From Chlamydia trachomatis (lineage in GTDB: Bacteria > Chlamydiota > Chlamydiia > Chlamydiales > 2-12-FULL-49-11), in contig CAMAXK010000001.1 of assembly GCA_945862365.1 (NCBI GenBank), positions 84,643 to 148,642 of the forward strand: 64,000 nucleotides of DNA, in the 5' to 3' direction. The position numbers and the translations under genes were made by a program. Shown here piece by piece: positions 17,045-25,771 of this stretch. Positions within the stretch are counted from its first letter, which is position 1. Each line of letters begins with the position of its first letter. The notes under the pieces were generated by a model. It was given only the letters and a program-made list of their open reading frames with translations, was not told where the DNA came from and searched no databases.

Positions 17045-18943
17045 CTAACCAAGTCTGTAAAGCTCATTAAGTTTTTTATTTATCATCGGAAATAGAAATT
17101 TAGGCAAATCTAAAAGTGATTGACACAAGAGAATTATTTCTTCATCACTAAATTTTGCTTTATCCATCATATGACGAACTACATCAATAGCTTTTTCCAA
17201 AGACTCATTAACCTCTTGAGGAAGAAGACTTTTATCAAATTTATTAAATTCATTTATAAAAACCTGAATAATGTCTAATTGAGTTGGAGCAAACCACAAC
17301 AAACGGAAACTTATAGAATATACTAAAATTTCAGAAAACTTTTCTATAAAAATAGGAATCTTAAATATTTCAGATATTTTTGCTTCATATATATCATTTT
17401 TATCTTTGAACCCTGGAATATTTTTTATAGCTGATAATCTTAAAACCTCTTGAACCATATTTTTTTCAAGAGAATGCTTTTTATTTACAACAGATCGATG
17501 AAACGCCTCTAATTGAGATTGATCTTCAGCTTGGGGATTTATACTATCTTTTTTAAGTGCAAATATTGCCTCTGCAACATCTTTGGGAGATTTACCATTT
17601 TGACGATTCCATACGTTCATTAGATCATTGACAAGTGGGTAAGGCTCACTTTTTTTAAGCATTGAATTATAAAGATCACCTTTCCAATCCATTTGCTCAT
17701 ATAAGATCATTTTATCCGTAACTAACATTGCCTCATTCCAAGATTGATCTCCAGTGATTAAGGTTGGGCCTTCTGATACGGTAAAAAAATCTCTCATGAG
17801 AGAATTAGGTATTGGAAATACATTGATAATTCTAAGGATTTTTCCACTGCCATCTTCAGAAATATTTTCTGAATGTTCCTCTTCAGGAGTAATAACTTCA
17901 ACTTTTCCGATGCCTGCATCTTTTAACTCATACTTTGAATAAGTGCATTTATGGTAGTACTCTGCATTCTGTCTATCCTTTAATCGCCAAGGGATCACTA
18001 CATCTATGTTATTTTCACTCCCTGTTTTCTCTGATAAAGCAATAGTGGAAATAAATCTTTCCATAATAGATTTTTTGTGCGCGTAACCAAAGAAAAGGTT
18101 TGTAGAAGTTAAATATTCCTCTCCGCTTTTAACCCCAAGGATTGGACCAAATGTTTTAGCGTACCTCTCTTTAAGCAAATCTAATTTTTCAGCCTTTTGT
18201 TCTTTTGAGAGTGGTTCTATCAAGCCATTTTCTGTAAATATACCGAGTTCACCAGGTCCAATTCCAGCCTTAACACGTATATCATCTATTTTTTTATATA
18301 ATTCATTAAATTGAATCTGCTCTTCACCCTCCTCTGCCTTTGGTGAATATACCTCTCCAAATGGACTCATTCCGACAAAAAAGTTATTAAATGGATTAAA
18401 CGATGTTCTATTTCCACCGTACTCATAAATAAGTTCTGAAGGCACCCCCCTAAGAGTTGGAAAATGTTCAAGATAGTCGCTTTTAATTGGTGCTGTGGGC
18501 CCAATGATAATGCAATCAGGTTTTAACTGATTTTTTTCATCATCCTGATTTGTAACCACCTCCACATCCTCCATTTCTGACATCATTTTTAATTGCTCTT
18601 TTACCTCAGATGATGGACGTGTTCCACCTGGAAGTATGGCTATAGAAACATTAAAGCCTTGATCTTTAAGCGCCTGACACGCCTTATAATCAAATAAAAT
18701 ATCCCCAAAGCCAGCCAAAGGTGTTAAAAGAATAGTTACATTCCTCCCAACTAGTGGGTTAACATCTAGATGACCTTTCTCCACTAAATGGCTTCTTACC
18801 TGTTTACGGATTACTGCTGCATATTCGGCTACAGTGTCACTGCATGGGTCAACAAAAGACTGTAACTCAGATCTACCACTATCTTTTGCAGCTCCTCCCC
18901 CTCCTCCAACACCAATATCTTCACTATATTTAATTTTTTTCAA
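17045..18943 (-). CDS. GT-B-like protein, paralogue A (632 aa)
   Basis: No named family recognised with certainty. Starts with TTG at 18943, backed by a strong AAAGGAGG site four bases away. Near residues 70-110 lies a Rossmann-type start: 'LLTPLAGFGDILFDYKACQAL', a glycine-rich G-x-G-D turn like that of ADP-heptose-type GT-B glycosyltransferases. Around residue 401 is 'ITGDQSWNEAM', resembling the sugar-nucleotide-binding GDxSxxEA site of that fold. Residues ~225-250 carry 'GPGELGIFTENGLIEPLS'. It is a clear paralogue of the gene at 19118-20926 and more distantly of 47871-49280. The start overlaps the stop of the 58-codon frame upstream (TTGA), so they are translationally coupled. Glycosyltransferase activity is an inference from fold motifs. 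Confidence 0.65.
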   Translation of the reverse strand: MKKIKYSEDIGVGGGGGAAKDSGRSELQSFVDPCSDTVAEYAAVIRKQVRSHLVEKGHLDVNPLVGRNVTILLTPLAGFGDILFDYKACQALKDQGFNVSIAILPGGTRPSSEVKEQLKMMSEMEDVEVVTNQDDEKNQLKPDCIIIGPTAPIKSDYLEHFPTLRGVPSELIYEYGGNRTSFNPFNNFFVGMSPFGEVYSPKAEEGEEQIQFNELYKKIDDIRVKAGIGPGELGIFTENGLIEPLSKEQKAEKLDLLKERYAKTFGPILGVKSGEEYLTSTNLFFGYAHKKSIMERFISTIALSEKTGSENNIDVVIPWRLKDRQNAEYYHKCTYSKYELKDAGIGKVEVITPEEEHSENISEDGSGKILRIINVFPIPNSLMRDFFTVSEGPTLITGDQSWNEAMLVTDKMILYEQMDWKGDLYNSMLKKSEPYPLVNDLMNVWNRQNGKSPKDVAEAIFALKKDSINPQAEDQSQLEAFHRSVVNKKHSLEKNMVQEVLRLSAIKNIPGFKDKNDIYEAKISEIFKIPIFIEKFSEILVYSISFRLLWFAPTQLDIIQVFINEFNKFDKSLLPQEVNESLEKAIDVVRHMMDKAKFSDEEIILLCQSLLDLPKFLFPMINKKLNELYRLG

Positions 18944-19116
18944 AAATCCTCCTTTAATGATTCTATTTTTACAGGCTTTTCCTCTCTTGAAAGAGGTGGA
19001 ATAAGGCCGTTTTCAGTAAATATACCCAACTCTCCTGGCTCTATTCCTGCGTTAATAGAGAAATTATCTAAATATCCATCTACATTATTAGTGCTTAATT
19101 CAGATTTTTTATCCAT
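18940..19116 (-). CDS. 58-codon mini-ORF homologous to an internal segment of its two large neighbours
   Basis: Starts with ATG at 19116, one base after the stop of the upstream paralogue, and ends in a TGA overlapping the TTG start of the downstream one. Residues 23-46 ('AGIEPGELGIFTENGLIPPLS') match the segment at ~225-250 of the downstream protein and 'GQLGIFTEGGLIKPLS' of the upstream protein. It therefore looks like either a remnant of a third tandem copy, with everything else deleted, or a small standalone domain kept in frame. The tight spacing on both sides and absence of stops favour translation. The ribosome site for the next gene is inside its last codons. Confidence 0.55.
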   Translation of the reverse strand: MDKKSELSTNNVDGYLDNFSINAGIEPGELGIFTENGLIPPLSREEKPVKIESLKEDF

Positions 19117-19117
19117 T

Positions 19118-20926
19118 TTACTCTAACTCTTTAATTCTTTCTGAAATAACTGAAATCAATAACCTAGAAACCGATGCAAGTGAGGGCATTACTTTATACA
19201 ACTCCTCTCGAGTTATTTCTTCTTTTTTCTCTATCCTATCATATAGCAAAAATGCCCTTTCCATAATTGGTAACACCCCAGCTGGGAGTGCATCTTTATT
19301 TGTCTCATCATAAATTGATCTAAAATTTTTTATAACTACAACATCTTCTTCTGTATAATTTTGAAATCCACTATTTACGTATATTGCCAGACTCTTCATC
19401 AAAAGGCCTGCACATTTTTCAATAAGAAGAGGAAAGTAAAACAACTCTTTAATTTTTAGCTCAATAATCTCATTTTCTAATTTGAATTCACTGCTTTTTT
19501 TTGTGGATGAAAGTCTTATAACCTCCTCATACAAATGATTCTCAAAACTATTTTCTTTATTTACAATAGACGCATGAAATTGACGTAACTGATCACCACC
19601 CTCTAACTTATCTGAGCGAAGTTGTCTAATTGCTTGCGCAATATCCCCGTGTGCATTGCTTGAATTCCAACCCTCTAAAACATTTTCAACAAGAGGTTGA
19701 GCTTTGCTTTTTTTAATTATTGAATTACAAAATTCAACCTTCCAGTTTAATCTTTCATAAAGAATGATTTTCTCAGGCATTAATATAGCTTCATTCCAAG
19801 ATTGATCGCCAGTTGCTAAGGTGAGGTCATCAGATATCTCCAACAAATCTTTCATAAGTGCATTAGGAAGTGGAAAAACATTGATTATTCTAAGAACTTT
19901 TCCACTTCCATCTTCAGTAATATTTTCACGATGAACCCCTTCAGATGTAACAACTTCAACTACACCTATTCCAGCAGCTTTTAACTCATTTTTTTTGTAT
20001 CTACATTTTTGATAGAATTCATCCGATTGTTTATCCTTTAATCTCCAAGGAATCACTATGTCTATATTCTCAGATGATGGTTTCTGCTCCGATAAAACTA
20101 CAGATAAGAATTTTTCCATGTTATGATGGTCATGGGCATATCCAAAAAAAAGTTTTGTTGATTCAAGGTATTCTATAGCCTTTTTACCATCAAGAATATG
20201 CGTAATCTTTTCAGGGTACTCTTCTAATAAAGAATCTAATTTCAATGCCTTTTCCTCACTCGAAAGAGGTTTTATCAATCCCCCTTCAGTAAATATACCG
20301 AGTTGACCTGAGCCTATCCCCGCACTAACGGGTAAATACAAACTTTCTTGAGTTGTATTAATTTTACTCAAATTCACACCATACTCATGAATAATTTCAC
20401 AAGGCCTATCTGAAAAATTTGGGAAATAGGTAGCTACGTCATTATCTTTTGGAATTGTTGGGGCAATAATAACACAGTCAGTTTCTAAATCCGCGCGCTC
20501 TGGATCGTTGTAGGTAACCACCTTAACCTCCTCCATGCCAGTCATTTTAACTAAAAAATCTTTCACATCAGATGCATTTCGATCCCTTGGTGGAAGAATG
20601 GCGATTGCAACTTCACACCCCCTTTCCTTTAATGCCAAGGCAGCTTTGTGGGTAAACAAAATATCACCAAAACCCCCTTGAACACTTACTACAAGGGTCA
20701 CTTTTTTATTACCTAATAAAGATTCCATAGATTCTAAATTTGAGGTGGTTAGGTGATGTCTAGCAGCTTGTTGAGCTGCTATAGCATATTCTGATACTGT
20801 TCTAATTTCAGAATTAAAACTCAAAGGATCTGTAATATGTGAATAAATCGAACCCGATTTGAAATCACCAATATCATTCCTACTCTCTTCTGAAGATTTA
20901 CTAAATTGATTGTTAAGTGGATCCAT
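19118..20926 (-). CDS. GT-B-like protein, paralogue B (602 aa)
   Basis: First gene of a three-gene string. It shares its whole architecture with the 632-residue paralogue: N-terminal helical 60 residues; 'VSVQGGFGDILFTHKAALAL' (residues ~80-100); 'CVIIAPTIPK'; 'GQLGIFTEGGLIKPLSSEEK'; 'YAHDHHNMEKF'; 'DIVIPWRLKDKQ'; 'LRIINVFPLPNALMKDLL'; and 'ATGDQSWNEAIL' near residue 370. The helical C-terminal ~150 residues are more divergent. No signal peptide. A 14-bp perfect inverted repeat lies directly before the ATG in place of a ribosome site. Tandem duplication of a putative GT-B glycosyltransferase is the simplest reading; substrate unknown. Confidence 0.65.
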   Translation of the reverse strand: MDPLNNQFSKSSEESRNDIGDFKSGSIYSHITDPLSFNSEIRTVSEYAIAAQQAARHHLTTSNLESMESLLGNKKVTLVVSVQGGFGDILFTHKAALALKERGCEVAIAILPPRDRNASDVKDFLVKMTGMEEVKVVTYNDPERADLETDCVIIAPTIPKDNDVATYFPNFSDRPCEIIHEYGVNLSKINTTQESLYLPVSAGIGSGQLGIFTEGGLIKPLSSEEKALKLDSLLEEYPEKITHILDGKKAIEYLESTKLFFGYAHDHHNMEKFLSVVLSEQKPSSENIDIVIPWRLKDKQSDEFYQKCRYKKNELKAAGIGVVEVVTSEGVHRENITEDGSGKVLRIINVFPLPNALMKDLLEISDDLTLATGDQSWNEAILMPEKIILYERLNWKVEFCNSIIKKSKAQPLVENVLEGWNSSNAHGDIAQAIRQLRSDKLEGGDQLRQFHASIVNKENSFENHLYEEVIRLSSTKKSSEFKLENEIIELKIKELFYFPLLIEKCAGLLMKSLAIYVNSGFQNYTEEDVVVIKNFRSIYDETNKDALPAGVLPIMERAFLLYDRIEKKEEITREELYKVMPSLASVSRLLISVISERIKELE

Positions 20927-20968
20927 AATTATTGATTAATTAAATAACTAATATTTAATCAATAATTA
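20926..20968 (-). repeat. 14-bp perfect inverted repeat in the leader of the GT-B-like operon
   Basis: TAATTATTGATTAA at 20926-20939 is exactly complementary to 20955-20968, with a 15-nt AT-only-plus-one-C loop. Read on the minus strand, the hairpin ends at the first base of the start codon and covers the position where a ribosome site would be. It could be a translational control hairpin, an operator for a dimeric repressor, or chance in AT-rich DNA. Confidence 0.6.
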
Positions 20969-20994
20969 AAACCTGTTTAAATCAAGATAAATTT

Positions 20995-22341
20995 TTATTT
21001 ATTTCTCTCAATAATCCAATCGAGGCTAAGGAGCTTTTCTTTATTATAGGGAAAGGAGATGATAAAATCACTATTCCAGAAAAACTCTTGGCCAGCCAAA
21101 GGGATGATTTCCACCTCTATAAGATCTTTTGAGTGAATTTCTAACACCTTTCCTTTTATATCCACCGCAACCTTAGTGGTTTTGGCGTAAACTCTTTCAA
21201 GACCGCCAGAATGATAAACTCTATCATCTATTACAACAGATTCACCCCTAATGAAGAATATAAGACTTAAGGTTTCCTCTTTTTTTTCTGACCAAATAAA
21301 GGACTCAACGCTTAAGCAAGTATCTGAATTAGAGACTTTTGAATGCACCCAGTGATCACCATAAAAATCTTTAGATTTTACCCTATTCCACATAGAAATT
21401 GTATGATCAGAAGCAATTCCTTCATCACAAATGGAGGGAGCCACCCCGTATAGGTCACTTTTCCCAAGGGGTAATACATGAGGGCCAAACGATGGGATAA
21501 TCAACATCCCTTCGTAACTAATACTACCAATACCATCTTTCTTTTTTGTAGAGGATGTGTATTTAAAGCCATGGGATTCCATTGATATCAAACCTTCTGC
21601 TTTATTTTCTATGGCAGATCTTTTTGTAAATGATGAACATATAGGTAGAGCAAGCTCTAGTAATCTGCAAGATAATTTAGCCTCTACATCTAAATCTTGG
21701 AATAACCCACCCTCAAAAGGGTCTAATTTAGTTAAAAGCGATCTACTTTTCTCACTTTGAGTTACTCCATGGTAAAGTGACATCAAAATAAATGAAAGCA
21801 CCCTAGAGCTATCTTTTTTATATTGCCCTTTACCTATTAAGAATAAAACATCCACTTCTCCATCATTATTCAACACTTTTAGCAGAAGTTCGGCTATTAA
21901 ACAGCCCTCCTCATAAATTTCTCTATTTTTTGAAAAAATACCTGCAAATAATGAAAGTACTCCAAGTAAGGTGATCTCAGAAAGCTCTGATAAATTGTCT
22001 ACCTTTGCAAAGGAGGGAGAAATTTTTCGATCCTCAATTTTTATCCCACATAAAACTTTTGCCAGTAAAAGTTTTGAATAAATTAAGCTATCGGAAAAAT
22101 CCGATAGATCAAAAGAATTTTCGTTAATTTTAGAAAAGATTTCTAAAAGCAGAGCCTCATCTTTTAATGGAGCTAAAAAATGATACATCGAGAGGAGGTA
22201 GAGTTCATTAACTAGTTCATTTCGATTGGTAATATTAGAAAGAGCAAGCATTGATTCTTTCATATCTTCTTCTGAAAGAGTCTTTCCATTTATATATAAC
22301 ATCAACAAAGCCTGCGTTGAACCAAGCATGCAAGTACTCAT
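20995..22341 (-). CDS. Conserved hypothetical protein, 448 aa
   Basis: No domain family named with confidence. The N-terminal half (~1-240) is helical, with TPR-like alternation; the C-terminal half (~250-445) is beta-rich ('GSISYEGMLIIPSFGPHVLPLG', 'DTCLSVESFIWSEK', 'VVIDDRVYHSGGLERVYAKT'), reminiscent of the beta-sandwich of heparinase-type proteins. No signal peptide is obvious. Its position between accA and the HU/IHF gene is that of a conserved unknown gene in C. trachomatis (CT266 in my memory), so it may be that orthologue, separated here from accA by inserted genes. That assignment is inference from synteny. Confidence 0.6.
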   Translation of the reverse strand: MSTCMLGSTQALLMLYINGKTLSEEDMKESMLALSNITNRNELVNELYLLSMYHFLAPLKDEALLLEIFSKINENSFDLSDFSDSLIYSKLLLAKVLCGIKIEDRKISPSFAKVDNLSELSEITLLGVLSLFAGIFSKNREIYEEGCLIAELLLKVLNNDGEVDVLFLIGKGQYKKDSSRVLSFILMSLYHGVTQSEKSRSLLTKLDPFEGGLFQDLDVEAKLSCRLLELALPICSSFTKRSAIENKAEGLISMESHGFKYTSSTKKKDGIGSISYEGMLIIPSFGPHVLPLGKSDLYGVAPSICDEGIASDHTISMWNRVKSKDFYGDHWVHSKVSNSDTCLSVESFIWSEKKEETLSLIFFIRGESVVIDDRVYHSGGLERVYAKTTKVAVDIKGKVLEIHSKDLIEVEIIPLAGQEFFWNSDFIISFPYNKEKLLSLDWIIERNK

Positions 22342-22375
22342 AATCTTCCTCTATTAAAATATCAACCCTACAATA

Positions 22376-22945
22376 TCAAATATAATTCTTTTTAGAAACA
22401 GAGAAAGTGTATTCACTTTTTTTACGCCATAAAATAAAGCCCAACCAGAATAAAGTAAAAGATCCGATAACTACACTATTGGGAATGGAGAAAAATGATC
22501 CAATGGTCTGCTTAAACGCTGCATCTTTTACCTCCATTAAAGGTAATAATTTTACAGATAATTCATTAAAGGTAATAGCTCCAAAAAGCATTCCCAAAAA
22601 GCGAGCGATCATATCTTTTGACCCATCCGCAACTGCAACAATGGCAGTGCCTGGGCAGTAGCCGGCAACACTCATTCCTACACCGAAGATAGCTCCCCCA
22701 TAAATGCTGAATAATAATGGGGTTGAGGAAAGTAGTAAGTTTTCAATAGCGCCTAAAGCTTGCAGTGAATAAATTCCGATACTTCCAACTACAATTGCGG
22801 TTAAAATTACTTTCATCACCGTGTAGTCCTTTAACAGAAACTGACCAACTATTACATCAAATTGAGATACCTTAGCTTTACGTAACAAAAATCCAAAGAT
22901 AAACCCACTAAATATTGCAATAAACACTTCGAAAAAATAATTCAT
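22376..22945 (-). CDS. YeeE/YedE-family half-transporter, second subunit (DUF6691-like)
   Basis: A 189-residue membrane protein with about five hydrophobic segments. The motif 'GVGMSVAGYCPGTAIVA' carries the conserved Cys of the YeeE/YedE family, whose members import thiosulfate or other sulfur species. The start overlaps the stop of the upstream half-transporter by 4 bp, the typical arrangement for split YeeE/YedE pairs. No TusA-like sulfur carrier is nearby, so the substrate remains open. Confidence 0.8.
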   Translation of the reverse strand: MNYFFEVFIAIFSGFIFGFLLRKAKVSQFDVIVGQFLLKDYTVMKVILTAIVVGSIGIYSLQALGAIENLLLSSTPLLFSIYGGAIFGVGMSVAGYCPGTAIVAVADGSKDMIARFLGMLFGAITFNELSVKLLPLMEVKDAAFKQTIGSFFSIPNSVVIGSFTLFWLGFILWRKKSEYTFSVSKKNYI

Positions 22946-23469
22946 AAACTTCTCCTTTTATATAACAGATGTGAAACAGGAATCCCAACAGCAAAAAGGG
23001 TTAGCATAAACACAAAACTTGTAATAGATAATTGCGCTCCTCCTGAAATAGCATGACCTGAGGTGCATCCATTTGCCATTCTTGCTCCAAACAAAAGTAA
23101 AAAACCACCTATGAATGCGGTAATTTTGCGAACAATCTTACTGACACCAAAAGCGCTAACCAGGGTACCTTCTTTGTAATCAGATTTATTTTGCACAAGC
23201 TTTGAAGAGGTCCATGCACCTAAAAAAAGACCCAGAAGAAATAGTATACTCCAATTAAAAATCAAACCATCTTCAAGAAGCTTTGAAAAATAAGGGGTTT
23301 GTTTCACATGAGTGCTACTTACTCCATTTTCTATAAGAGCTGCAACTCTAGCAATGGCAGTTGATGCCCCTATTGTATGCTTAGATACAACTAATCCAGT
23401 TAACAAACACCCAATAAGTGCACCTACAAGATAAGGTGACCATTTATCCCTTTTTAAATATTGAATCAT
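22942..23469 (-). CDS. YeeE/YedE-family half-transporter, first subunit
   Basis: The ATG at 23469 is chosen over an upstream in-frame TTG because a CGGAGG ribosome site sits four bases before it. The 175-residue membrane protein contains the signature 'GARMANGCTSGHAISG' with the conserved Cys of the sulfur channel, and four to five hydrophobic helices. It forms a pair with the following gene. The pair sits just downstream of the HU/IHF terminator, an insertion relative to the compact order known in Chlamydia. Confidence 0.83.
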   Translation of the reverse strand: MIQYLKRDKWSPYLVGALIGCLLTGLVVSKHTIGASTAIARVAALIENGVSSTHVKQTPYFSKLLEDGLIFNWSILFLLGLFLGAWTSSKLVQNKSDYKEGTLVSAFGVSKIVRKITAFIGGFLLLFGARMANGCTSGHAISGGAQLSITSFVFMLTLFAVGIPVSHLLYKRRSL

Positions 23470-23482
23470 AAAACCTCCGGTC

Positions 23483-23514
23483 AAAAAAAAGAGCCTCTTA
23501 TAAAAGAGGCTCTT
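23483..23514 (-). terminator. Rho-independent terminator of the HU/IHF gene
   Basis: A 9-bp perfect stem (GAGCCTCTT at 23491-23499 with AAGAGGCTC at 23504-23512) is followed, on the minus strand, by eight T. It separates the HU/IHF gene from the YeeE/YedE pair. Confidence 0.88.
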
Positions 23515-23536
23515 GTCATTTTATATAACAACAAGA

Positions 23537-23836
23537 TTAAACCATAGAAGGTTCTTCAACTATTTGTCTCATTTTTTTACCTGCTGTAAATTTAACAGCC
23601 TGTCTTTCTGGGATAACAATCGCAATAGAAGCATTTTTTGGATTTCTACCAATTTTTTTCTTTCTTGTTACAACTTCAAACACACCAAAATCTCTAAACT
23701 CCAAACGATTCCCTGTTGATAGAGAATCAGTAATTGAATCTAAAAATGCCTGCACTATAACTCTTACTTCATTTGGGTGATGGTTTGTCTGTGTTGCAAT
23801 TTTTGTTATCAATTGTTTTTTTGTTTTAGTTGCCAT
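23537..23836 (-). CDS. HU/IHF-family nucleoid DNA-binding protein
   Basis: Small histone-like protein that bends DNA. The 99 residues show the full family pattern: N-terminal helices ('KKQLITKIATQTNHHPNEV'), 'RLEFRDFGVFEV', then the DNA-contacting arm 'RKKKIGRNPKNASIAIVIPE' and 'VKFTAGKKMRQIV'. Isoleucine in the intercalating loop (NASIAIVIPE) differs from the usual RNPQTG..I.IP only slightly. It corresponds by position to the single IHF/HU-like gene of chlamydiae near accA. A good ribosome site (AAGGAG) precedes the ATG. Confidence 0.93.
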   Translation of the reverse strand: MATKTKKQLITKIATQTNHHPNEVRVIVQAFLDSITDSLSTGNRLEFRDFGVFEVVTRKKKIGRNPKNASIAIVIPERQAVKFTAGKKMRQIVEEPSMV

Positions 23837-24070
23837 ACTTTATTTCTCCTTTTTTACTCGTTACTAACTTTTGTTAGATTAGATTTGTTACTTTCCAAAA
23901 CTACTTTTAAACTTGAAACCTTCCCAACTACACAATATGTGAAATTAGCAAACTCTCTAACAGTAGATCTTTTATCTCATTAGAAAGGTATAGAACTTTT
24001 TTTACAAGAAAAGAGTTAAAAAAATAATTAAAAATTGAAAAAAACAGGTTTTTTGGTCAAAAAATCGCAA

Positions 24071-25339
24071 TTATTTAATGCGAACAACCAAAGTTTTCTT
24101 TTTTCCACTACTTAGAAGTAAAAGTTTTCCATCTAATAAATCATTTTCAGAAATAGCCTGTGCCACATCTTCAACACGAATTTTATTTAAATAGGCGCCA
24201 TTATTTTGTATCAGCTTTCTTGCCTCTGCCTTTGAAGTGCTCATTCCAGCTTTGCACATAAGCTCTACATAGCTAGAACCGATCACCTCTTCTCTTTTCA
24301 AAGATAAAGAAGGAAGGTTTGGTAAAGCTTGCATTAAAGCCTCTAAATTTACCTCTGCCGAGCCTATTGCCATTGCAGCTGTAGCAGCTTTTGCCTCAGC
24401 AAGCCCCTCTTTTCCATGAATGAATTCGGTTATAATATCTGCAAGAATCTTTTGTAGATCATTAGGCTTCATCTCAGATGCTCTATGCCTTCTTTCAATT
24501 TCAGCAATCTCTTCAAGTGGTAAAAAAGTCAATTTCTTTAGAATCGGCACTACATCTGGATCAGGGAATTTTAATAGAAGTTGATAGAATTGAAAAGGTG
24601 ATAATTTTTCCTTAGAAAGCCATATAGCCCCCTCTTCACTCTTACCAAATTTTTTACCATCACTTCTTGTTAACAGGGGAAAGGAAAGACCAAAAACACT
24701 CTTACCAGACATTTTTCGAGTACACTCAATACCTGCGGTAATATTTCCATATTGATCGCTTCCACCAATTTGCAATTCAACATTATATTTATTGAATAGA
24801 TAATTAAAATCATACCCCTGAAGAATTTGGTAGGTAAATTCAGTAAAACTCATCCCCTCTTCAGAGTTAAGTCTTGTTCTCACACTATCTTTTCCAAGCA
24901 TAGGACCGATTCTAAATTGCTTACCAATGTCTCGTAGAAAAGTGACCACATTCATACCTGAATACCAATCAGAATTATTTACTATGATCGGGGTTGTTTT
25001 GGCATTTGAGTAATCCAAGCAATGTTGAATGGTTTGTTTAAGATGAATAATATTTTCATTAATTTCATCTTGAGATAGTAAGGGGCGCTCAGCGCTTTTG
25101 CCAGATGGATCACCAATTGCTGCAGTTGTTCCGCCCATCACAATTACAGGTCTATGACCAAATTTTTGAAACATGCGTAACACAACTAAACCTACTAAAT
25201 TTCCAAGATGAAGGCTACTTGCGGTTGGATCAATACCTAAATAAAGCACTCGAGGTACACTAAATATTTGAGCTAACTCTTTTGAACTAACTTCTTCAAT
25301 TAGCCCCCTTTCCTCTAAATAGGAAATTACATTTTCCAC
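24071..25339 (-). CDS. tyrS: Tyrosyl-tRNA synthetase
   Basis: Charges tRNA-Tyr. The 422 residues show the class I HIGH-like motif 'SSLHLGNLVG' (near residue 43), the Tyr-binding 'GSDQYGNI', the KMSKS-like 'KKFGKSEEGAIW', and a C-terminal S4 RNA-binding domain ('SKAEARKLIQNNGAYLNKIRV'). The length is that of the bacterial TyrRS type with an S4 domain. Start is GTG at 25339, after a GAAGG site. Confidence 0.97.
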   Translation of the reverse strand: MENVISYLEERGLIEEVSSKELAQIFSVPRVLYLGIDPTASSLHLGNLVGLVVLRMFQKFGHRPVIVMGGTTAAIGDPSGKSAERPLLSQDEINENIIHLKQTIQHCLDYSNAKTTPIIVNNSDWYSGMNVVTFLRDIGKQFRIGPMLGKDSVRTRLNSEEGMSFTEFTYQILQGYDFNYLFNKYNVELQIGGSDQYGNITAGIECTRKMSGKSVFGLSFPLLTRSDGKKFGKSEEGAIWLSKEKLSPFQFYQLLLKFPDPDVVPILKKLTFLPLEEIAEIERRHRASEMKPNDLQKILADIITEFIHGKEGLAEAKAATAAMAIGSAEVNLEALMQALPNLPSLSLKREEVIGSSYVELMCKAGMSTSKAEARKLIQNNGAYLNKIRVEDVAQAISENDLLDGKLLLLSSGKKKTLVVRIK

Positions 25340-25366
25340 TCACACCTTCTTTATCTTACGTAAAAT

Positions 25367-25630
25367 CTACTCTTTTGTAATAGATTCAGCCATTTTTTGT
25401 AACGCTGGACTCATTTTAGCAGCATTTTTATTAGAATCAAAGAGAGAAAATGATTTATTCTTTAAAACAACCCTATTTGTTGCATGTTTTGAAATCCAGC
25501 TATGAATTTCATCACTCTTTTTCTCAAGTGCCTGCTCTGTGATTTTTTGCTCCATCAATCCTAAACGCTTTTGCAGCTTAGTGCGAGCTCTTTTAGTCTT
25601 ATCAGTCTCTTCAGCTATTTTTTTCTTCAT
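25367..25630 (-). CDS. Small basic hypothetical protein, 87 aa
   Basis: Lys-rich, helical, without signal peptide; residues 1-30 ('KKKIAEETDKTKRARTKLQK') are strongly basic and could bind nucleic acid. It lies 27 bp upstream of tyrS on the same strand, so cotranscription is likely. No family recognised. The gene-like spacing and compositional regularity support it as real. Confidence 0.6.
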   Translation of the reverse strand: MKKKIAEETDKTKRARTKLQKRLGLMEQKITEQALEKKSDEIHSWISKHATNRVVLKNKSFSLFDSNKNAAKMSPALQKMAESITKE

Positions 25631-25771
25631 GTTACACCTTCCATATCGGCTTCTAAAATACCATCTATAATAGATTAGGTTAAAAAAAAATGCAAGTAAT
25701 TTCTATACAACCTCACCTTGTCTAAGATGAGCAAGTTAACTTTGTTTAAAAAATAGTTTTATATATAAGAT

